Position numbers and translations under genes: made by a program. Positions 16,835 through 24,924 of a stretch of 64,000 nucleotides of DNA are shown one piece after another (the stretch's first letter is position 1; every line of letters starts with the position of its first letter). The DNA comes from Neobittarella massiliensis (ex Bilen et al. 2018) (GTDB taxonomy: Bacteria > Bacillota > Clostridia > Oscillospirales > Ruminococcaceae): positions 248,001 through 312,000 of the forward strand of contig NZ_OKQO01000001.1 in the NCBI RefSeq assembly GCF_900289145.1, in the 5' to 3' direction. Below the pieces are notes generated by a model. The model had not been told where the DNA came from, did not search any database, and was given only the letters and a program-made list of their open reading frames with translations.

Positions 16835-17718
16835 GGACAGAGCTGCTCTTTGAGCAGGCGAATAAACAGCTCCATAGCCGGGGTGACCCACTTGTTTTTG
16901 TGGTAGGTGCAGACAGTGGCGACTTCGGGGCGGGGGACGGCGGCGGGGAGTGCCCGTAGAGTGCCTTGCCGGAGCTCCTCCTCCACGGTGAAGCGGGGCA
17001 GATAGGAGACCCCGATGTTGCCGCTGACGCTGCGCTTGATGGCCTCGGTGCTGAGGATCTCGATCTCGCCGTTTAAGGTGATCGCGGCGGTGCGCAGATA
17101 CGCATCGAACATCTGCTGGTAGAGGCTGTTTTTATCGGCTGTGAGCAGGCAGAGATCCTTTTGCTGGCCGGGCGTGACAAAGTCCTGCTCCTGCTGGTGT
17201 AAGGCGGGGCTGCCCACCAGCACCAGCGGGTAGCTGCCGAGTTTTTGGGTGACCAGAGACGGCCCGTAGCCGCCGATATCGTAGTGGATGCCGATATCGA
17301 CGGCACCGTTTATGAGTTGGCGCCGGATCTCGTAGCAGTTGGGGGTCTGCAGAGAGAGCTTTACCGCGGGCGCAGCACGGCGAAAGGCGGCGAGCACCGG
17401 TGACATCTGGTAGGAGAGCAGTGTTTCGGGCAGGGCGATACGCAGGGTACCGGTCAGCTGGCGGCCGTGCTGGCTGTACTGCTGCAAGCGCTCGGCGGCG
17501 GCGAGGACCTCCTCGATATAGGGCAGCAGCTCCCGCCCCGACTGGGTGAGGACCATTTTGCGGCCGATCTTCTCAAACAGCGCCGTTGACAGCGACTGTG
17601 AAAGCAACTGCATTTGCAGAGTGACGGTAGACTGGGCGTAGTGCAGCCGCTCGGCTGCCTTTTGAAAACTGCCGGCGTCGAGGATGGTTTTGAAAGTGTA
17701 CAGGTACTTGAGCTCCAT
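16828..17718 (-). CDS. LysR-family transcriptional regulator
   Basis: A 296-residue LTTR. The N-terminal winged helix-turn-helix (MELKYLYTFKTILDAGSFQKAAERLHYAQSTVTLQ region, residues 1-60) and the linker helix are clear. A periplasmic-binding-protein-like effector domain follows from about residue 90. It is divergent from a YczE-type membrane protein and an acetyltransferase gene. A 7-bp inverted repeat (AGTCTAA-N15-TTAGACT, 17753-17781) lies between them. By LTTR convention it probably represses itself and controls the divergent pair; the effector is unknown. Confidence 0.92.
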   Translation of the reverse strand: MELKYLYTFKTILDAGSFQKAAERLHYAQSTVTLQMQLLSQSLSTALFEKIGRKMVLTQSGRELLPYIEEVLAAAERLQQYSQHGRQLTGTLRIALPETLLSYQMSPVLAAFRRAAPAVKLSLQTPNCYEIRRQLINGAVDIGIHYDIGGYGPSLVTQKLGSYPLVLVGSPALHQQEQDFVTPGQQKDLCLLTADKNSLYQQMFDAYLRTAAITLNGEIEILSTEAIKRSVSGNIGVSYLPRFTVEEELRQGTLRALPAAVPRPEVATVCTYHKNKWVTPAMELFIRLLKEQLCPT

Positions 17719-17752
17719 GAAAGGTATCTCCTATATAGTTTATATTTAATGA

Positions 17753-17804
17753 AGTCTAAATTGAAAATATTCTATTAGACTGAATAGTGTTTATAAGCTA
17801 TTAT
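17753..17804 (+). promoter_or_regulatory. divergent LysR operator and promoter of the YczE-like gene
   Basis: The perfect inverted repeat AGTCTAA (17753-17759) / TTAGACT (17775-17781) overlaps a -35 TTAGAC. An 18-base spacer separates it from a TATTAT -10. A second small dyad, CTATT-N6-AATAG (17772-17787), lies inside. Confidence 0.55.
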
Positions 17805-17830
17805 AGTAGAGCAAAGGAGGGGAGTCAAGG

Positions 17831-18526
17831 ATGAGAGCAAACTGGCGCCAGGAGCCGTGCTGCTGGTGGAAGAGGGCGGCATTTTACCTGTTGGGGCTGA
17901 TGCTGACCTGCTTGGGGGTGGCGGTGATCTTGCAGACCGACTGGGGGCTGGATGCCTGGAACGGTGTTTTTGCCGGATTGGCAGCGTGTACGCCGCTGTC
18001 GCTGGGCGGGTGGTCGATGATCGTGCAGGGAAGTTTTTGGGTAATTGCCGCACTGCTCTGCCGCCGGGCGCAGTGGCTGTGCGTGATACCGATCGCCTTG
18101 AAGGGCCTATTTTTAGACCTGTCAAAAGCGGCAGTTGCCCGCTGGGCGATCCCCCCGGGCTTTTGGCCGGGATGCACGTGCTTTTTATTGGGCTATTTGC
18201 TGGTGGCGCTGGGCACCGGCATCTACGTGTCGACCGGGTTTGCCAAAATGCCTATCGACGGGTTGATGCTGGCGCTGGCAGAACGGTTTTGCTGGCGGGT
18301 ACAGCGGGCGCGTTTGGCGATCGAGCTGTGCGGGTTTGCGGTGCTGCTATTCGTGCAGGGACCATTTGGCGGCGGCACGGTGCTTATCACCTTGACCATT
18401 GGCCAGGTGGTGGCGGCTGCCAGCACCTTTTCACAAAAATGGCTGTTTGCCGGCGGCTGTACAGACACCGCCGGCAGCGGCACAAGAGCGATCGAGGAGG
18501 ATATACATGGAGATAGGCGTATATAG
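17831..18526 (+). CDS. YczE/YitT-type integral membrane protein
   Basis: A 231-residue membrane protein with about five hydrophobic helices, resembling the YczE/YyaS group. Typical features are the LGVAVILQTDWGLDAWNGVF segment and LGTGIYVSTGFAKMPIDGLMLAL, the glycine-rich repeat units of that family. Function is unknown; YczE is linked to surfactin production in Bacillus by an unknown mechanism (family knowledge). The start is the ATG at 17831 behind AAAGGAGGGG. Its last 20 bases overlap the next gene, so expression of the two is coupled. Probably controlled by the divergent LysR. Confidence 0.82.
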   Translation: MRANWRQEPCCWWKRAAFYLLGLMLTCLGVAVILQTDWGLDAWNGVFAGLAACTPLSLGGWSMIVQGSFWVIAALLCRRAQWLCVIPIALKGLFLDLSKAAVARWAIPPGFWPGCTCFLLGYLLVALGTGIYVSTGFAKMPIDGLMLALAERFCWRVQRARLAIELCGFAVLLFVQGPFGGGTVLITLTIGQVVAAASTFSQKWLFAGGCTDTAGSGTRAIEEDIHGDRRI

Positions 18527-18986
18527 AGAGCGGGACCGAGAGGCGGTGATCGAGCTGGTGCTGCACTGCCAGAATGACGGCACCAGGCCCCCGGTCTCGG
18601 TGCAGGACCAGCCGGAGCTGCTGTGCATCGAGCGCGCGTACATGGCCGGTGGCGGCAACTTTTGGGTGGCCCGAGATGAGGGGCGGGTGGCCGGCAGTAT
18701 TGGCCTGATGCGCGCGGAGGAGGAGACGGGCATACTAAAGAAATTTTTTGTGTATGAGCAGTACCGGGGCGCGCCCCACCATCTGGGCAGCCAGCTGTAT
18801 GCGGTGCTGCTGGCTTTTGCCAGAGAGCAGGGCCTGCGGCGGCTGATCTTGGATACGCCCAAAAATACAGAGCGGGCACACAAGTTTTACGAGCGGGCCG
18901 GATTTTACAAGATACCGGAGCAACAGCTGCCGCTGGTCTACGATCACCCCTACCGCGATTGCGACTTTTTTTGCCTGGACCTGTGA
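18507..18986 (+). CDS. GNAT-family N-acetyltransferase
   Basis: A 159-residue GNAT-fold acetyltransferase using acetyl-CoA. The core strands (GNFWVARDEGRVAGSIGLM), the pyrophosphate-binding loop region (FVYEQYRGAPHHLGSQLYAVLL) and the closing NTERAHKFYERAGFYKI motif are readable. The substrate cannot be predicted. The ATG at 18507 lies inside the 3' end of the membrane-protein gene behind GAGGAGG, giving a translationally coupled pair. Confidence 0.87.
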   Translation: MEIGVYRERDREAVIELVLHCQNDGTRPPVSVQDQPELLCIERAYMAGGGNFWVARDEGRVAGSIGLMRAEEETGILKKFFVYEQYRGAPHHLGSQLYAVLLAFAREQGLRRLILDTPKNTERAHKFYERAGFYKIPEQQLPLVYDHPYRDCDFFCLDL

Positions 18987-19059
18987 CCAGATCGAGGGGC
19001 TGGGCATTGTATGGCGCTTTATGGTAGTACTGTACAGTGATGAGGAGCACTGAGGAGGG

Positions 19060-19109
19060 TTGGGCGGGGCTGGGCGGAGTTGGGCAGAGTTGGGGGGCTT
19101 GGGCGAGAG
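19060..19109. repeat. short tandem repeat, 10-bp period
   Basis: About five degenerate copies of TTGGGCGGAG, just downstream of the acetyltransferase gene and before its apparent terminator. Confidence 0.65.
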
Positions 19110-19157
19110 AGATGGGCAGCGTGGGATGGAGGCGGCGAGGTAACTTTTTTATTTTGG

Positions 19158-19194
19158 GCGGGCTGCTTGACCGAGTTTGAGCAGCCCGCTTTTT
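19158..19194 (+). terminator. terminator of the YczE-acetyltransferase unit
   Basis: GCGGGCTGCT pairs with AGCAGCCCGC and is followed by TTTTT. It lies 170 bases after the acetyltransferase stop. Confidence 0.85.
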
Positions 19195-19649
19195 GCGCTT
19201 ATGGGGAGTGGGAAAAAGTGCGCAGACTATTACAGACTATTGCGGACTATGTGACAGGGAGATACCCGGCCGGCAGGTGCAGCTGGGACCGAGGAACGGG
19301 CTGCCGGCGGAAAACGGCGGTGTGGGGATGCGTTTTGCCGGGCAGCCAGTCCATTTTAGCGGGCGATGTGCTTGGCGGGGCAGACAGCCGGGTAAGCGGT
19401 GATAACTGGGGGAGAGCGTACAGCGGTGAGCGAGCGATGGCTTATAATTATAAAGTGCCGGCCGAACGGTGCAGCTATCGGATGAATGGGGGGAAGGTGG
19501 TGCGGCAGCGATGCCCGACTGATGGGGACTAGGTATGAGGAGCATTTGTTGGGTCTATTGCAGGGGGCCTGTTTGCAGGGGCAGTGCAAACCGAGCAGGT
19601 GGCTGTGCAGTGCCGGGATGAGATGAGGTGGTGGGGCACCTGCCTGTAC
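19195..19649. other. 450-bp intergenic stretch without a recognisable gene
   Basis: Between two terminators of convergent units. It carries a three-copy 10-bp repeat (CAGACTATTA units, 19223-19252). Open frames here lack ribosome binding sites and family resemblance. Confidence 0.55.
19223..19252. repeat. short tandem repeat, 10-bp period
   Basis: CAGACTATTA, CAGACTATTG and CGGACTATGT in direct succession. Confidence 0.65.
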
Positions 19650-19681
19650 AAAAGCGGCCCGGTGCATATGCACCGGGCCGC
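19650..19681 (-). terminator. terminator of dacF (28-bp perfect palindrome)
   Basis: GCGGCCCGGTGCAT is followed directly by its exact complement ATGCACCGGGCCGC (19654-19681), with TTTT on the minus strand. Confidence 0.88.
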
Positions 19682-19686
19682 GCTCT

Positions 19687-21027
19687 TTACAATTTGTATT
19701 TTTTGTGGCGCTTGATCTTACCCTTTTTCTTTTGCAGGTTGATGGAGCGTATGACAAAGAGGATATACACCAGGATAAAGAGAATGACCAGCACCAGTAT
19801 GATCTTGGCGGCGGTGGAGGACAAAGCGCCGTGTATGGCGTCGGCTATTTTTAAGATGGTGGCGCCCTTGACGTCTTTTTCGGCCAGCATGTCCACCTCG
19901 CCGATGGTCTCGCCGCCCAGCTTGAGGGTCATCTTGCCGATCTTATCGCCTTTTTTCACCGGGGCGACGATCTCTTCATCATCGAGAGTGGCGACGTACT
20001 GCACGGCGGTCTTGTCGGCTCCGCTGGGCAGCAGCAGCGTCACGTCGCTGGCGGCGGTGAGGATGAGCACATCGGTATCGAACGACTGCTTGATCTTTAC
20101 CTCGTGCAGTACCGAGCCTTTTTCTACCAGTGTCTCGAGGTCGAAGTTGTTGTGCGCCCAGTCGTAGAACTGCTGAGTTTGGGTGAAAGCCTGGTTGTCG
20201 TCGTCATCAGTGTTGGGGGCGTTCATGACTACCAGCAGCAGGTTTTCGCCGTCGCGCTGGTAGGTGGAGACGAAACAGCGGCCGGCGTTGTCGGTAGTGC
20301 CGGTCTTGATGCCCTTGATATAGGGGTTATACAGGTCGCCGCCGCGGTATTCATCCTGCATGAGGATGGTGGTGACCACCACCTGCTCCTCGCGGATGTT
20401 GGTTTGCGGCAAGGTGTAGCGGGTGGAGGTGCAGATATCGCGGAAGCCGTTTACGCCCAGAGCGTATTGGGCGATGGTGGCCATGTCGCGGGGAGAGGTG
20501 TAATGGCCGTCGGCGTCCAGCCCGTGGGGGTTGACGAAGTGGGTGTTGGTACAGCCAAGCTCGGCGGCCTTTTTGTTCATCATCTCGGCAAAGCCCTCGA
20601 TGCTGCCGCCGAAATGGTCGGCGATGATGCTGGCGGCCTCGTTGGCCGACTGCAGCATCATACAGTAGAGCAGGTCTTTGACGCTGAGCTGCTCGCCGGG
20701 GGAGATGCCGGCTGTGGAGACGTTGATGCCCACGAACTCGTCGTAGATATAGGACGGGGCGGTGACCATCTCACCCAGATCCTGACAGTTTTCCAGCGCG
20801 ACGATGGTGCTCATCACCTTGGTCATCGAGGCGGGGGCCATCTGCTTATCGGCGTTTTGCTCGTAGAGCACTTGGCCGGTGTCCAGCGACATGAGGAATA
20901 CCCCCTCGTCGGCGGGCACCTCGAAATCGGGCTCGTAGGCGCTGGCGGGGAGGATGACGGCGGTGATACATATACATACTGTCAGCAGGACAGCGAGGAA
21001 TTTTCTGCTCTTTTTCATAGTAGACAT
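19687..21027 (-). CDS. dacF: D-alanyl-D-alanine carboxypeptidase, DacF type (PBP5 family)
   Basis: A 446-residue S11 penicillin-binding protein that removes the terminal D-Ala from peptidoglycan stem peptides outside the membrane. A signal peptide probably ends at Ala-Ser-Ala30. The active site is complete: SMTK with nucleophile Ser67, SAN at 127-129 and KTGT from Lys241. A PBP5-type C-terminal beta domain follows from about residue 310. Near residue 415 there is a real hydrophobic helix and then a lysine-rich tail, not the amphipathic anchor of E. coli PBP5. DacF is a sporulation-phase enzyme in Bacillus; that role is only inferred here, and the symbol is by similarity. Confidence 0.92.
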   Translation of the reverse strand: MSTMKKSRKFLAVLLTVCICITAVILPASAYEPDFEVPADEGVFLMSLDTGQVLYEQNADKQMAPASMTKVMSTIVALENCQDLGEMVTAPSYIYDEFVGINVSTAGISPGEQLSVKDLLYCMMLQSANEAASIIADHFGGSIEGFAEMMNKKAAELGCTNTHFVNPHGLDADGHYTSPRDMATIAQYALGVNGFRDICTSTRYTLPQTNIREEQVVVTTILMQDEYRGGDLYNPYIKGIKTGTTDNAGRCFVSTYQRDGENLLLVVMNAPNTDDDDNQAFTQTQQFYDWAHNNFDLETLVEKGSVLHEVKIKQSFDTDVLILTAASDVTLLLPSGADKTAVQYVATLDDEEIVAPVKKGDKIGKMTLKLGGETIGEVDMLAEKDVKGATILKIADAIHGALSSTAAKIILVLVILFILVYILFVIRSINLQKKKGKIKRHKKYKL

Positions 21028-21223
21028 CTACCCTTAAAATATTGTATGATGAAAGCACATGCAGCGGGAAAACGAGCCCGCGGCCGCGCGATCTGTTAAA
21101 AATGCTTGCAGGCGGGTGGAAGATGGGCTTTTGTGGGCCCAATAAGCCACTCTACGCTCATTAGTATAGCAAATCGCACGGCAAAAAACAATGAAGGAAA
21201 TCTTAATTAAGGGGGCATATCCA

Positions 21224-22501
21224 TTGAAATACGGCTTTGATACCATGGCTATCCACAGCGGCCAACAGCTGGACAGCCAGACCTATTCGCGGGCGCTGCC
21301 CATCTACCAGACCACCGCCTACGGATTTGAAGATCTGCAGCACGCCCAGGACCTGTTTGAGCTCAAGGCGCCGGGCAACATCTACTCCCGCATCTCCAAC
21401 CCCACCCAGCAGACGCTGGAGGAGCGGGTGGCGGCGCTGGACGGCGGCGTGGGGGCGCTGGCTTTTGCCTCGGGCCATGCGGCCATCTGTGCGGTGATGC
21501 TCAACCTGGCGGCGTGTGGTGACAACATCGTGTCTTCCGACAAGATCTATGGCGGGGCCATCAATCTGCTGGGGCCCACCTTTGCCGGGATGGGCATCAC
21601 CACCACTTTTGTGGACACCAACGATCTTACCGCCTGGGAGGCCGCCACCGACGACCGCACCAAAGCCTATTTTGTGGAGGGTATCGGCAACCCCAACGCC
21701 AATGTGGCCGACATCGAAAAGCTGGCTGAATTGGCCCACCGCCACGGGATCCCGCTCATCGTCGACTCGACCTTTACCACCCCGTACCTGCAGCGGCCCA
21801 TCGAGTTTGGGGCCGATATCGTGGTGCACTCGGCCACCAAGTACCTGGGCGGCCACGGCACCAGTATGGCCGGTGTGGTGGTGGACTCGGGCAATTTTGT
21901 CTTTGCCGGCAACGGGCGCTTCCCCCAGTATAACCAGCCGGACGGCAGCTACCACGGCTGCGTGTTCGCCAAGGATTTTGGCAATGCCGGGTTTATCAGC
22001 CGGCTGCGGGCGCTGTACCTGCGGGACTTGGGCGCCTGCCTGAGCCCGTTTAACGCCTTTATGATCTGTCAGGGTATCGAGACGCTGTCGCTGCGCATGC
22101 AGCGCCACTGTGAAAACGCCCTGAAGGTGGCCGAGTTTTTAGAGGGACACCCGGCGGTGGATAAGGTCAATTATCCGCTGCTGCCCTCCAGCCCCGACTA
22201 CCAGCTGGCTAAAAAGTACCTGCCCAAGGGGGCGTCCAGCGTGTTTACCTTTGAGCTGCACGGTGGCAAAGAGGCCGGCGCCAAGTTCATCAGTGCGCTG
22301 AAGCTGTTCTCGCACGTGGCCAATGTGGGCGACGTGCGCAGTTTGGTGATCCACCCGGGCACCACTACCCACAGCCAGTTGACCCCAGAGCAGCTGAAGG
22401 CGGCCGGCATCACCGCCGGCACGGTGCGGCTGTCGGTGGGACTGGAGGAGATCGGCGATATTTTGGCCGATCTCGAGCAGGCGCTGGCGGCCACCTGCTA
22501 G
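21224..22501 (+). CDS. O-acetylhomoserine sulfhydrylase-like PLP enzyme (MetY family)
   Basis: A 425-residue Cys/Met-metabolism PLP enzyme. It has YQTTAYGF and IYSRISNPTQQTLEERVAAL near the N-terminus and the cofactor lysine in VVHSATKYLGGHGT. The late segment VRSLVIHPGTTTHSQL is typical of O-acetylhomoserine sulfhydrylases, which make homocysteine from O-acetylhomoserine and sulfide. Methionine gamma-lyase activity is the main alternative. TTG at 21224, eight bases after AAGGGGG, gives the family-typical N-terminus (KYGFDTMAIHSGQ). An in-frame ATG at 21191 would add 11 residues without a good binding site. Next, after 11 bases, is the pseudo-phosphoesterase gene. Confidence 0.88.
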   Translation: MKYGFDTMAIHSGQQLDSQTYSRALPIYQTTAYGFEDLQHAQDLFELKAPGNIYSRISNPTQQTLEERVAALDGGVGALAFASGHAAICAVMLNLAACGDNIVSSDKIYGGAINLLGPTFAGMGITTTFVDTNDLTAWEAATDDRTKAYFVEGIGNPNANVADIEKLAELAHRHGIPLIVDSTFTTPYLQRPIEFGADIVVHSATKYLGGHGTSMAGVVVDSGNFVFAGNGRFPQYNQPDGSYHGCVFAKDFGNAGFISRLRALYLRDLGACLSPFNAFMICQGIETLSLRMQRHCENALKVAEFLEGHPAVDKVNYPLLPSSPDYQLAKKYLPKGASSVFTFELHGGKEAGAKFISALKLFSHVANVGDVRSLVIHPGTTTHSQLTPEQLKAAGITAGTVRLSVGLEEIGDILADLEQALAATC

Positions 22502-22512
22502 GGGGCGATGCT

Positions 22513-23166
22513 GTGCTGTATATAACCGGTGATACCCACGGCGACTATGACCGCTTTGAGGACAAGGCGGTGCGCCGCCTGAAACAGGGCGATGTGCTGG
22601 TGGTCTGCGGCGATTTTGGCTTTGTGTGGGACGGGGGCAAGCGCGAGCAGAAGATCTTAAAAAAGCTGGGCAAAAAGAAGTATACCATCCTGTTCGTGCC
22701 CGGCTCGGGCGACAACTACGACCTGCTGCGCGAATACCCGGAGGAGACGGTGTACGGCGCCCCGGCCCGCCGTATCGAGCAGGGGGTGTACCAGCTGCTC
22801 ACCGGCCAGTTTTACGACATTGACGGCAAGCGGCTGCTGGCTTTTGGCGGCGGCGAGTCGATGGATCAGGATATCGTTGGCCGCGAGCTGTTTTGCGACC
22901 AGCTGCCGACCAAGGCCGAGCTGGACGTTTTTTGCCAGCAGCACGCCGGCGAGAAGACCGACCTGGTGGTGTCGTATGAGCCGCCGTATGCGATCGCCTC
23001 GTTTTTGGATCTGGAGGCCAAAGCCGACAGCTATTATGGCCTGTACCTGGACACGATCTCGCGGCAGATCGAGTTTAAACAGTGGTTTTTTGGCAAGCAC
23101 CACGTGGATAAGCGGGTGACGCCGCGCTACATGGGCGTGTTTGAAAAGGTAGTGCCGTACCGCTAG
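22513..23166 (+). CDS. metallophosphoesterase-fold protein with degenerate active site
   Basis: A 217-residue protein that aligns along its length with small calcineurin-like phosphoesterases of Clostridia. DTHGD (Asp7, His9) and CGDFGFVWD (Asp34) are kept. The usual GNHENFD motif reads GSGDNYD (64-70), so the metal Asn and catalytic His are missing. THTPP reads SYEPP (154-158) and FGHFH reads FGKHH (193-197). At least three conserved histidines or asparagines of the bimetal site are therefore replaced, while fold-determining segments remain. It is probably a catalytically dead, binding or regulatory protein. GTG start at 22513, almost abutting metY, suggests co-expression. Confidence 0.8.
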   Translation: MLYITGDTHGDYDRFEDKAVRRLKQGDVLVVCGDFGFVWDGGKREQKILKKLGKKKYTILFVPGSGDNYDLLREYPEETVYGAPARRIEQGVYQLLTGQFYDIDGKRLLAFGGGESMDQDIVGRELFCDQLPTKAELDVFCQQHAGEKTDLVVSYEPPYAIASFLDLEAKADSYYGLYLDTISRQIEFKQWFFGKHHVDKRVTPRYMGVFEKVVPYR

Positions 23167-23198
23167 TGGCGAGGACGACGAAAATATTTTGTACATAG

Positions 23199-23228
23199 GA
23201 AAAAGCGGCCTGTATCAGGCCGCTTTTT
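23199..23228. terminator. bidirectional terminator
   Basis: AAAAAGCGGCCTG-TAT-CAGGCCGCTTTTT serves the phosphoesterase-fold gene (+) and the DUF1540 gene (-). Confidence 0.9.
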
Positions 23229-23273
23229 CAGTTGCAAACGCACGATCATGTTTTTAGTGAAGTTTCGCTACAC

Positions 23274-23441
23274 TTATTTGAGCTGGAAAGATTTGCAGTC
23301 GGTGCACTGATCCATGGTGGGGTTGAGCTCATGGGTGCCCACGGTGATGCAGTCCAGGGCGCAGAAGTTCTCGTTCTCGCAGTGGTTTTTGCACTGCTGG
23401 ACGGTACATTTGATCGACTTGTTGGCTTTGCAGTTGTGCAT
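23274..23441 (-). CDS. DUF1540 small cysteine-rich protein
   Basis: A 55-residue protein with eight cysteines in the DUF1540 pattern (IKCTVQQCKNHCENENFCALDCITVGTHE and a final CTDCKSF). It probably binds metal; family function is unknown, and members are abundant in Clostridia, some in spores. The start is the ATG at 23441, eight bases after GGAGG; a TTG at 23456 would place the binding site inside the gene. Monocistronic. Confidence 0.85.
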   Translation of the reverse strand: MHNCKANKSIKCTVQQCKNHCENENFCALDCITVGTHELNPTMDQCTDCKSFQLK

Positions 23442-23660
23442 GATACATACCTCCAAAATTTAAGTGGGGACTTGCCTGCTAGTAGTATGTGCAGATCTGG
23501 TGGAGGCTATCCTGGGAATTTTTAAAAAAATAGGTCTTCAGACAGTATCGGCGGCCACAGGGTGGAGGAAATTTATAAAATTGCGGGTATTGGGCTATGT
23601 GGAAGCAGAGCTTTGCAGTGACAGGCGGGGGAGATGCAGGTACGGCAGACGGGCAGGAGA

Positions 23661-24005
23661 CTACTCGAGATCCTGTATGTTCATTTTTTCTATTTGAGCG
23701 CGCTTTTTTATTCTTCTGCGGCAGAGCCAGTATATGCAGAGGAAGATCAGGGTGGGGATGTTGTGGAAGAAAAGTGAAGATAGGACGCGATGTATGGCAT
23801 GGGGGAGCGGTATGGAAACTGGTGGAAGCGCCCAGAGAAAGACTTTTAAACCGGCATTGAAAAAAGACAGGATGGGGAGTATGTAGCCCAGCCACTTGTG
23901 ATCTTTATTTGAGAGGAAGTACTGCAGTAAAGAGAAACCGATCAGCGGAATTAGTTGAAAAATGAATATGGCGAGCCTTGGCATCCATGTGAGCTGGTCA
24001 TCCAT
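23661..24005 (-). CDS. small membrane protein, paralogue A
   Basis: A 114-residue protein with three to four hydrophobic helices, a short positively charged segment (CRRRIKKR) and the C-terminal tail AQIEKMNIQDLE. The neighbouring gene encodes a paralogue with the same layout and an almost identical tail. No named family was recognised. The start is the ATG at 24005, ten bases after GGAGG. It is last of a three-gene set headed by a DUF2089-type DNA-binding protein, which suggests a membrane partner of that regulator. Base composition is more AT-rich than in flanking regions. Confidence 0.72.
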   Translation of the reverse strand: MDDQLTWMPRLAIFIFQLIPLIGFSLLQYFLSNKDHKWLGYILPILSFFNAGLKVFLWALPPVSIPLPHAIHRVLSSLFFHNIPTLIFLCIYWLCRRRIKKRAQIEKMNIQDLE

Positions 24006-24051
24006 AAGTGTTGCCCCTCCTTTGTCGCATCGCACAGACGATAAAAAGACT

Positions 24052-24393
24052 TTATTTCAGGTCTTGGATATTCATTTTTTCGATCTGTTTTTTCTTTTTA
24101 TGCTTTCCGCGGCAGGCCAAATAGATACAGAGAAAAACGGCGGTGGGGATGTTGGCGGAGGCAAAAGAAGAAAACCACTGCGCTACTATGCGTGGCCCCG
24201 ATATGTTTTGTAAAGGCAAAAGCCAACTTATAAGTGGTAAAGAATGCAGGAAGGTCAAAAGTGGGAGTATGAGCCCCGGCCACCAGCGCTTTATTTTGCA
24301 GAGGAAGTACTGGAGTACCGAAAAGAGAAAGAGGAAAGCGGTGCCAAAGATAGCCAGTTTTATGAGATAGGTCCAGACAGACGTTTCGCTCAT
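24052..24393 (-). CDS. small membrane protein, paralogue B
   Basis: A 113-residue protein with three to four hydrophobic helices, a lysine-rich juxtamembrane patch (GKHKKKK) and the tail QIEKMNIQDLK. The tail's ten-residue core QIEKMNIQDL is identical in paralogue A, although the membrane parts have diverged strongly. That pattern points to a conserved cytoplasmic contact. The ATG at 24393 is two bases after the stop of the DUF2089 gene, so the two are translationally coupled. Function unknown. Confidence 0.75.
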   Translation of the reverse strand: MSETSVWTYLIKLAIFGTAFLFLFSVLQYFLCKIKRWWPGLILPLLTFLHSLPLISWLLPLQNISGPRIVAQWFSSFASANIPTAVFLCIYLACRGKHKKKKQIEKMNIQDLK

Positions 24394-24395
24394 GT

Positions 24396-24689
24396 CTACG
24401 GCGCCTCCTTTTGCTTTTTGTATGCAGTTATCAGCAGTTTAGCGGTGCTGAAATCCATTTTTTCGTTGACGGCCAGGCGCTTGATGGTGGCTATGTAGGG
24501 GTCCTCGATCGCCTCTTCGGCGATCTTTATTTTTTGTATCAGTTTATCGAGCTTTATCCTCACGGTGGGATAGGAGACCCCGTACTGTTTGGCGATCTCT
24601 TTTTGAGAGCCGGAAGCCAGCAGAAATTTTTTGATGAAGGTCACGTCCCCGTCGTCGAGATGTACCATCCATTCGGGTAAAATATCCAT
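24396..24689 (-). CDS. DUF2089-type helix-turn-helix regulator
   Basis: A 97-residue protein matching the DUF2089 family. It starts LPEWMVHLDDGDVTFIKKFLLASGSQKEIAKQYGVSYPTVRIKLDKLIQKI, in which residues about 20-50 form a sigma-region-4-like helix-turn-helix. The C-terminal half (EEAIEDPYIATIKRLAVNEKMDFSTAKLLITAYKK) is helical. It heads an operon with two small membrane proteins, an arrangement like membrane-tethered regulator and antagonist sets. That role is an inference. The ATG at 24689 is preferred from the conserved N-terminus; the spacing to AGAGG is long, so a TTG at 24704 is possible. Confidence 0.78.
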   Translation of the reverse strand: MDILPEWMVHLDDGDVTFIKKFLLASGSQKEIAKQYGVSYPTVRIKLDKLIQKIKIAEEAIEDPYIATIKRLAVNEKMDFSTAKLLITAYKKQKEAP

Positions 24690-24924
24690 AACTGCCGTGC
24701 GCAACCTCTAATTTTGAAAATGTGCGAAGTTTCTCTTATGGAAGATAGCATTACTAAACAGTGGCTTATGCTAAATAGTATTTAAAAATTTGCAGGTCAT
24801 ACATGTCGTCTTGAAAAGGAAACGGGAATGTGGCAAAATGTGGGTAGTACTGTTGCGAGAGGGGCCGGAAAGCTGGACGGCCTGCAATCGAAGTGCTGCG
24901 GCGATGGCAAGACCGGGATAGGAG

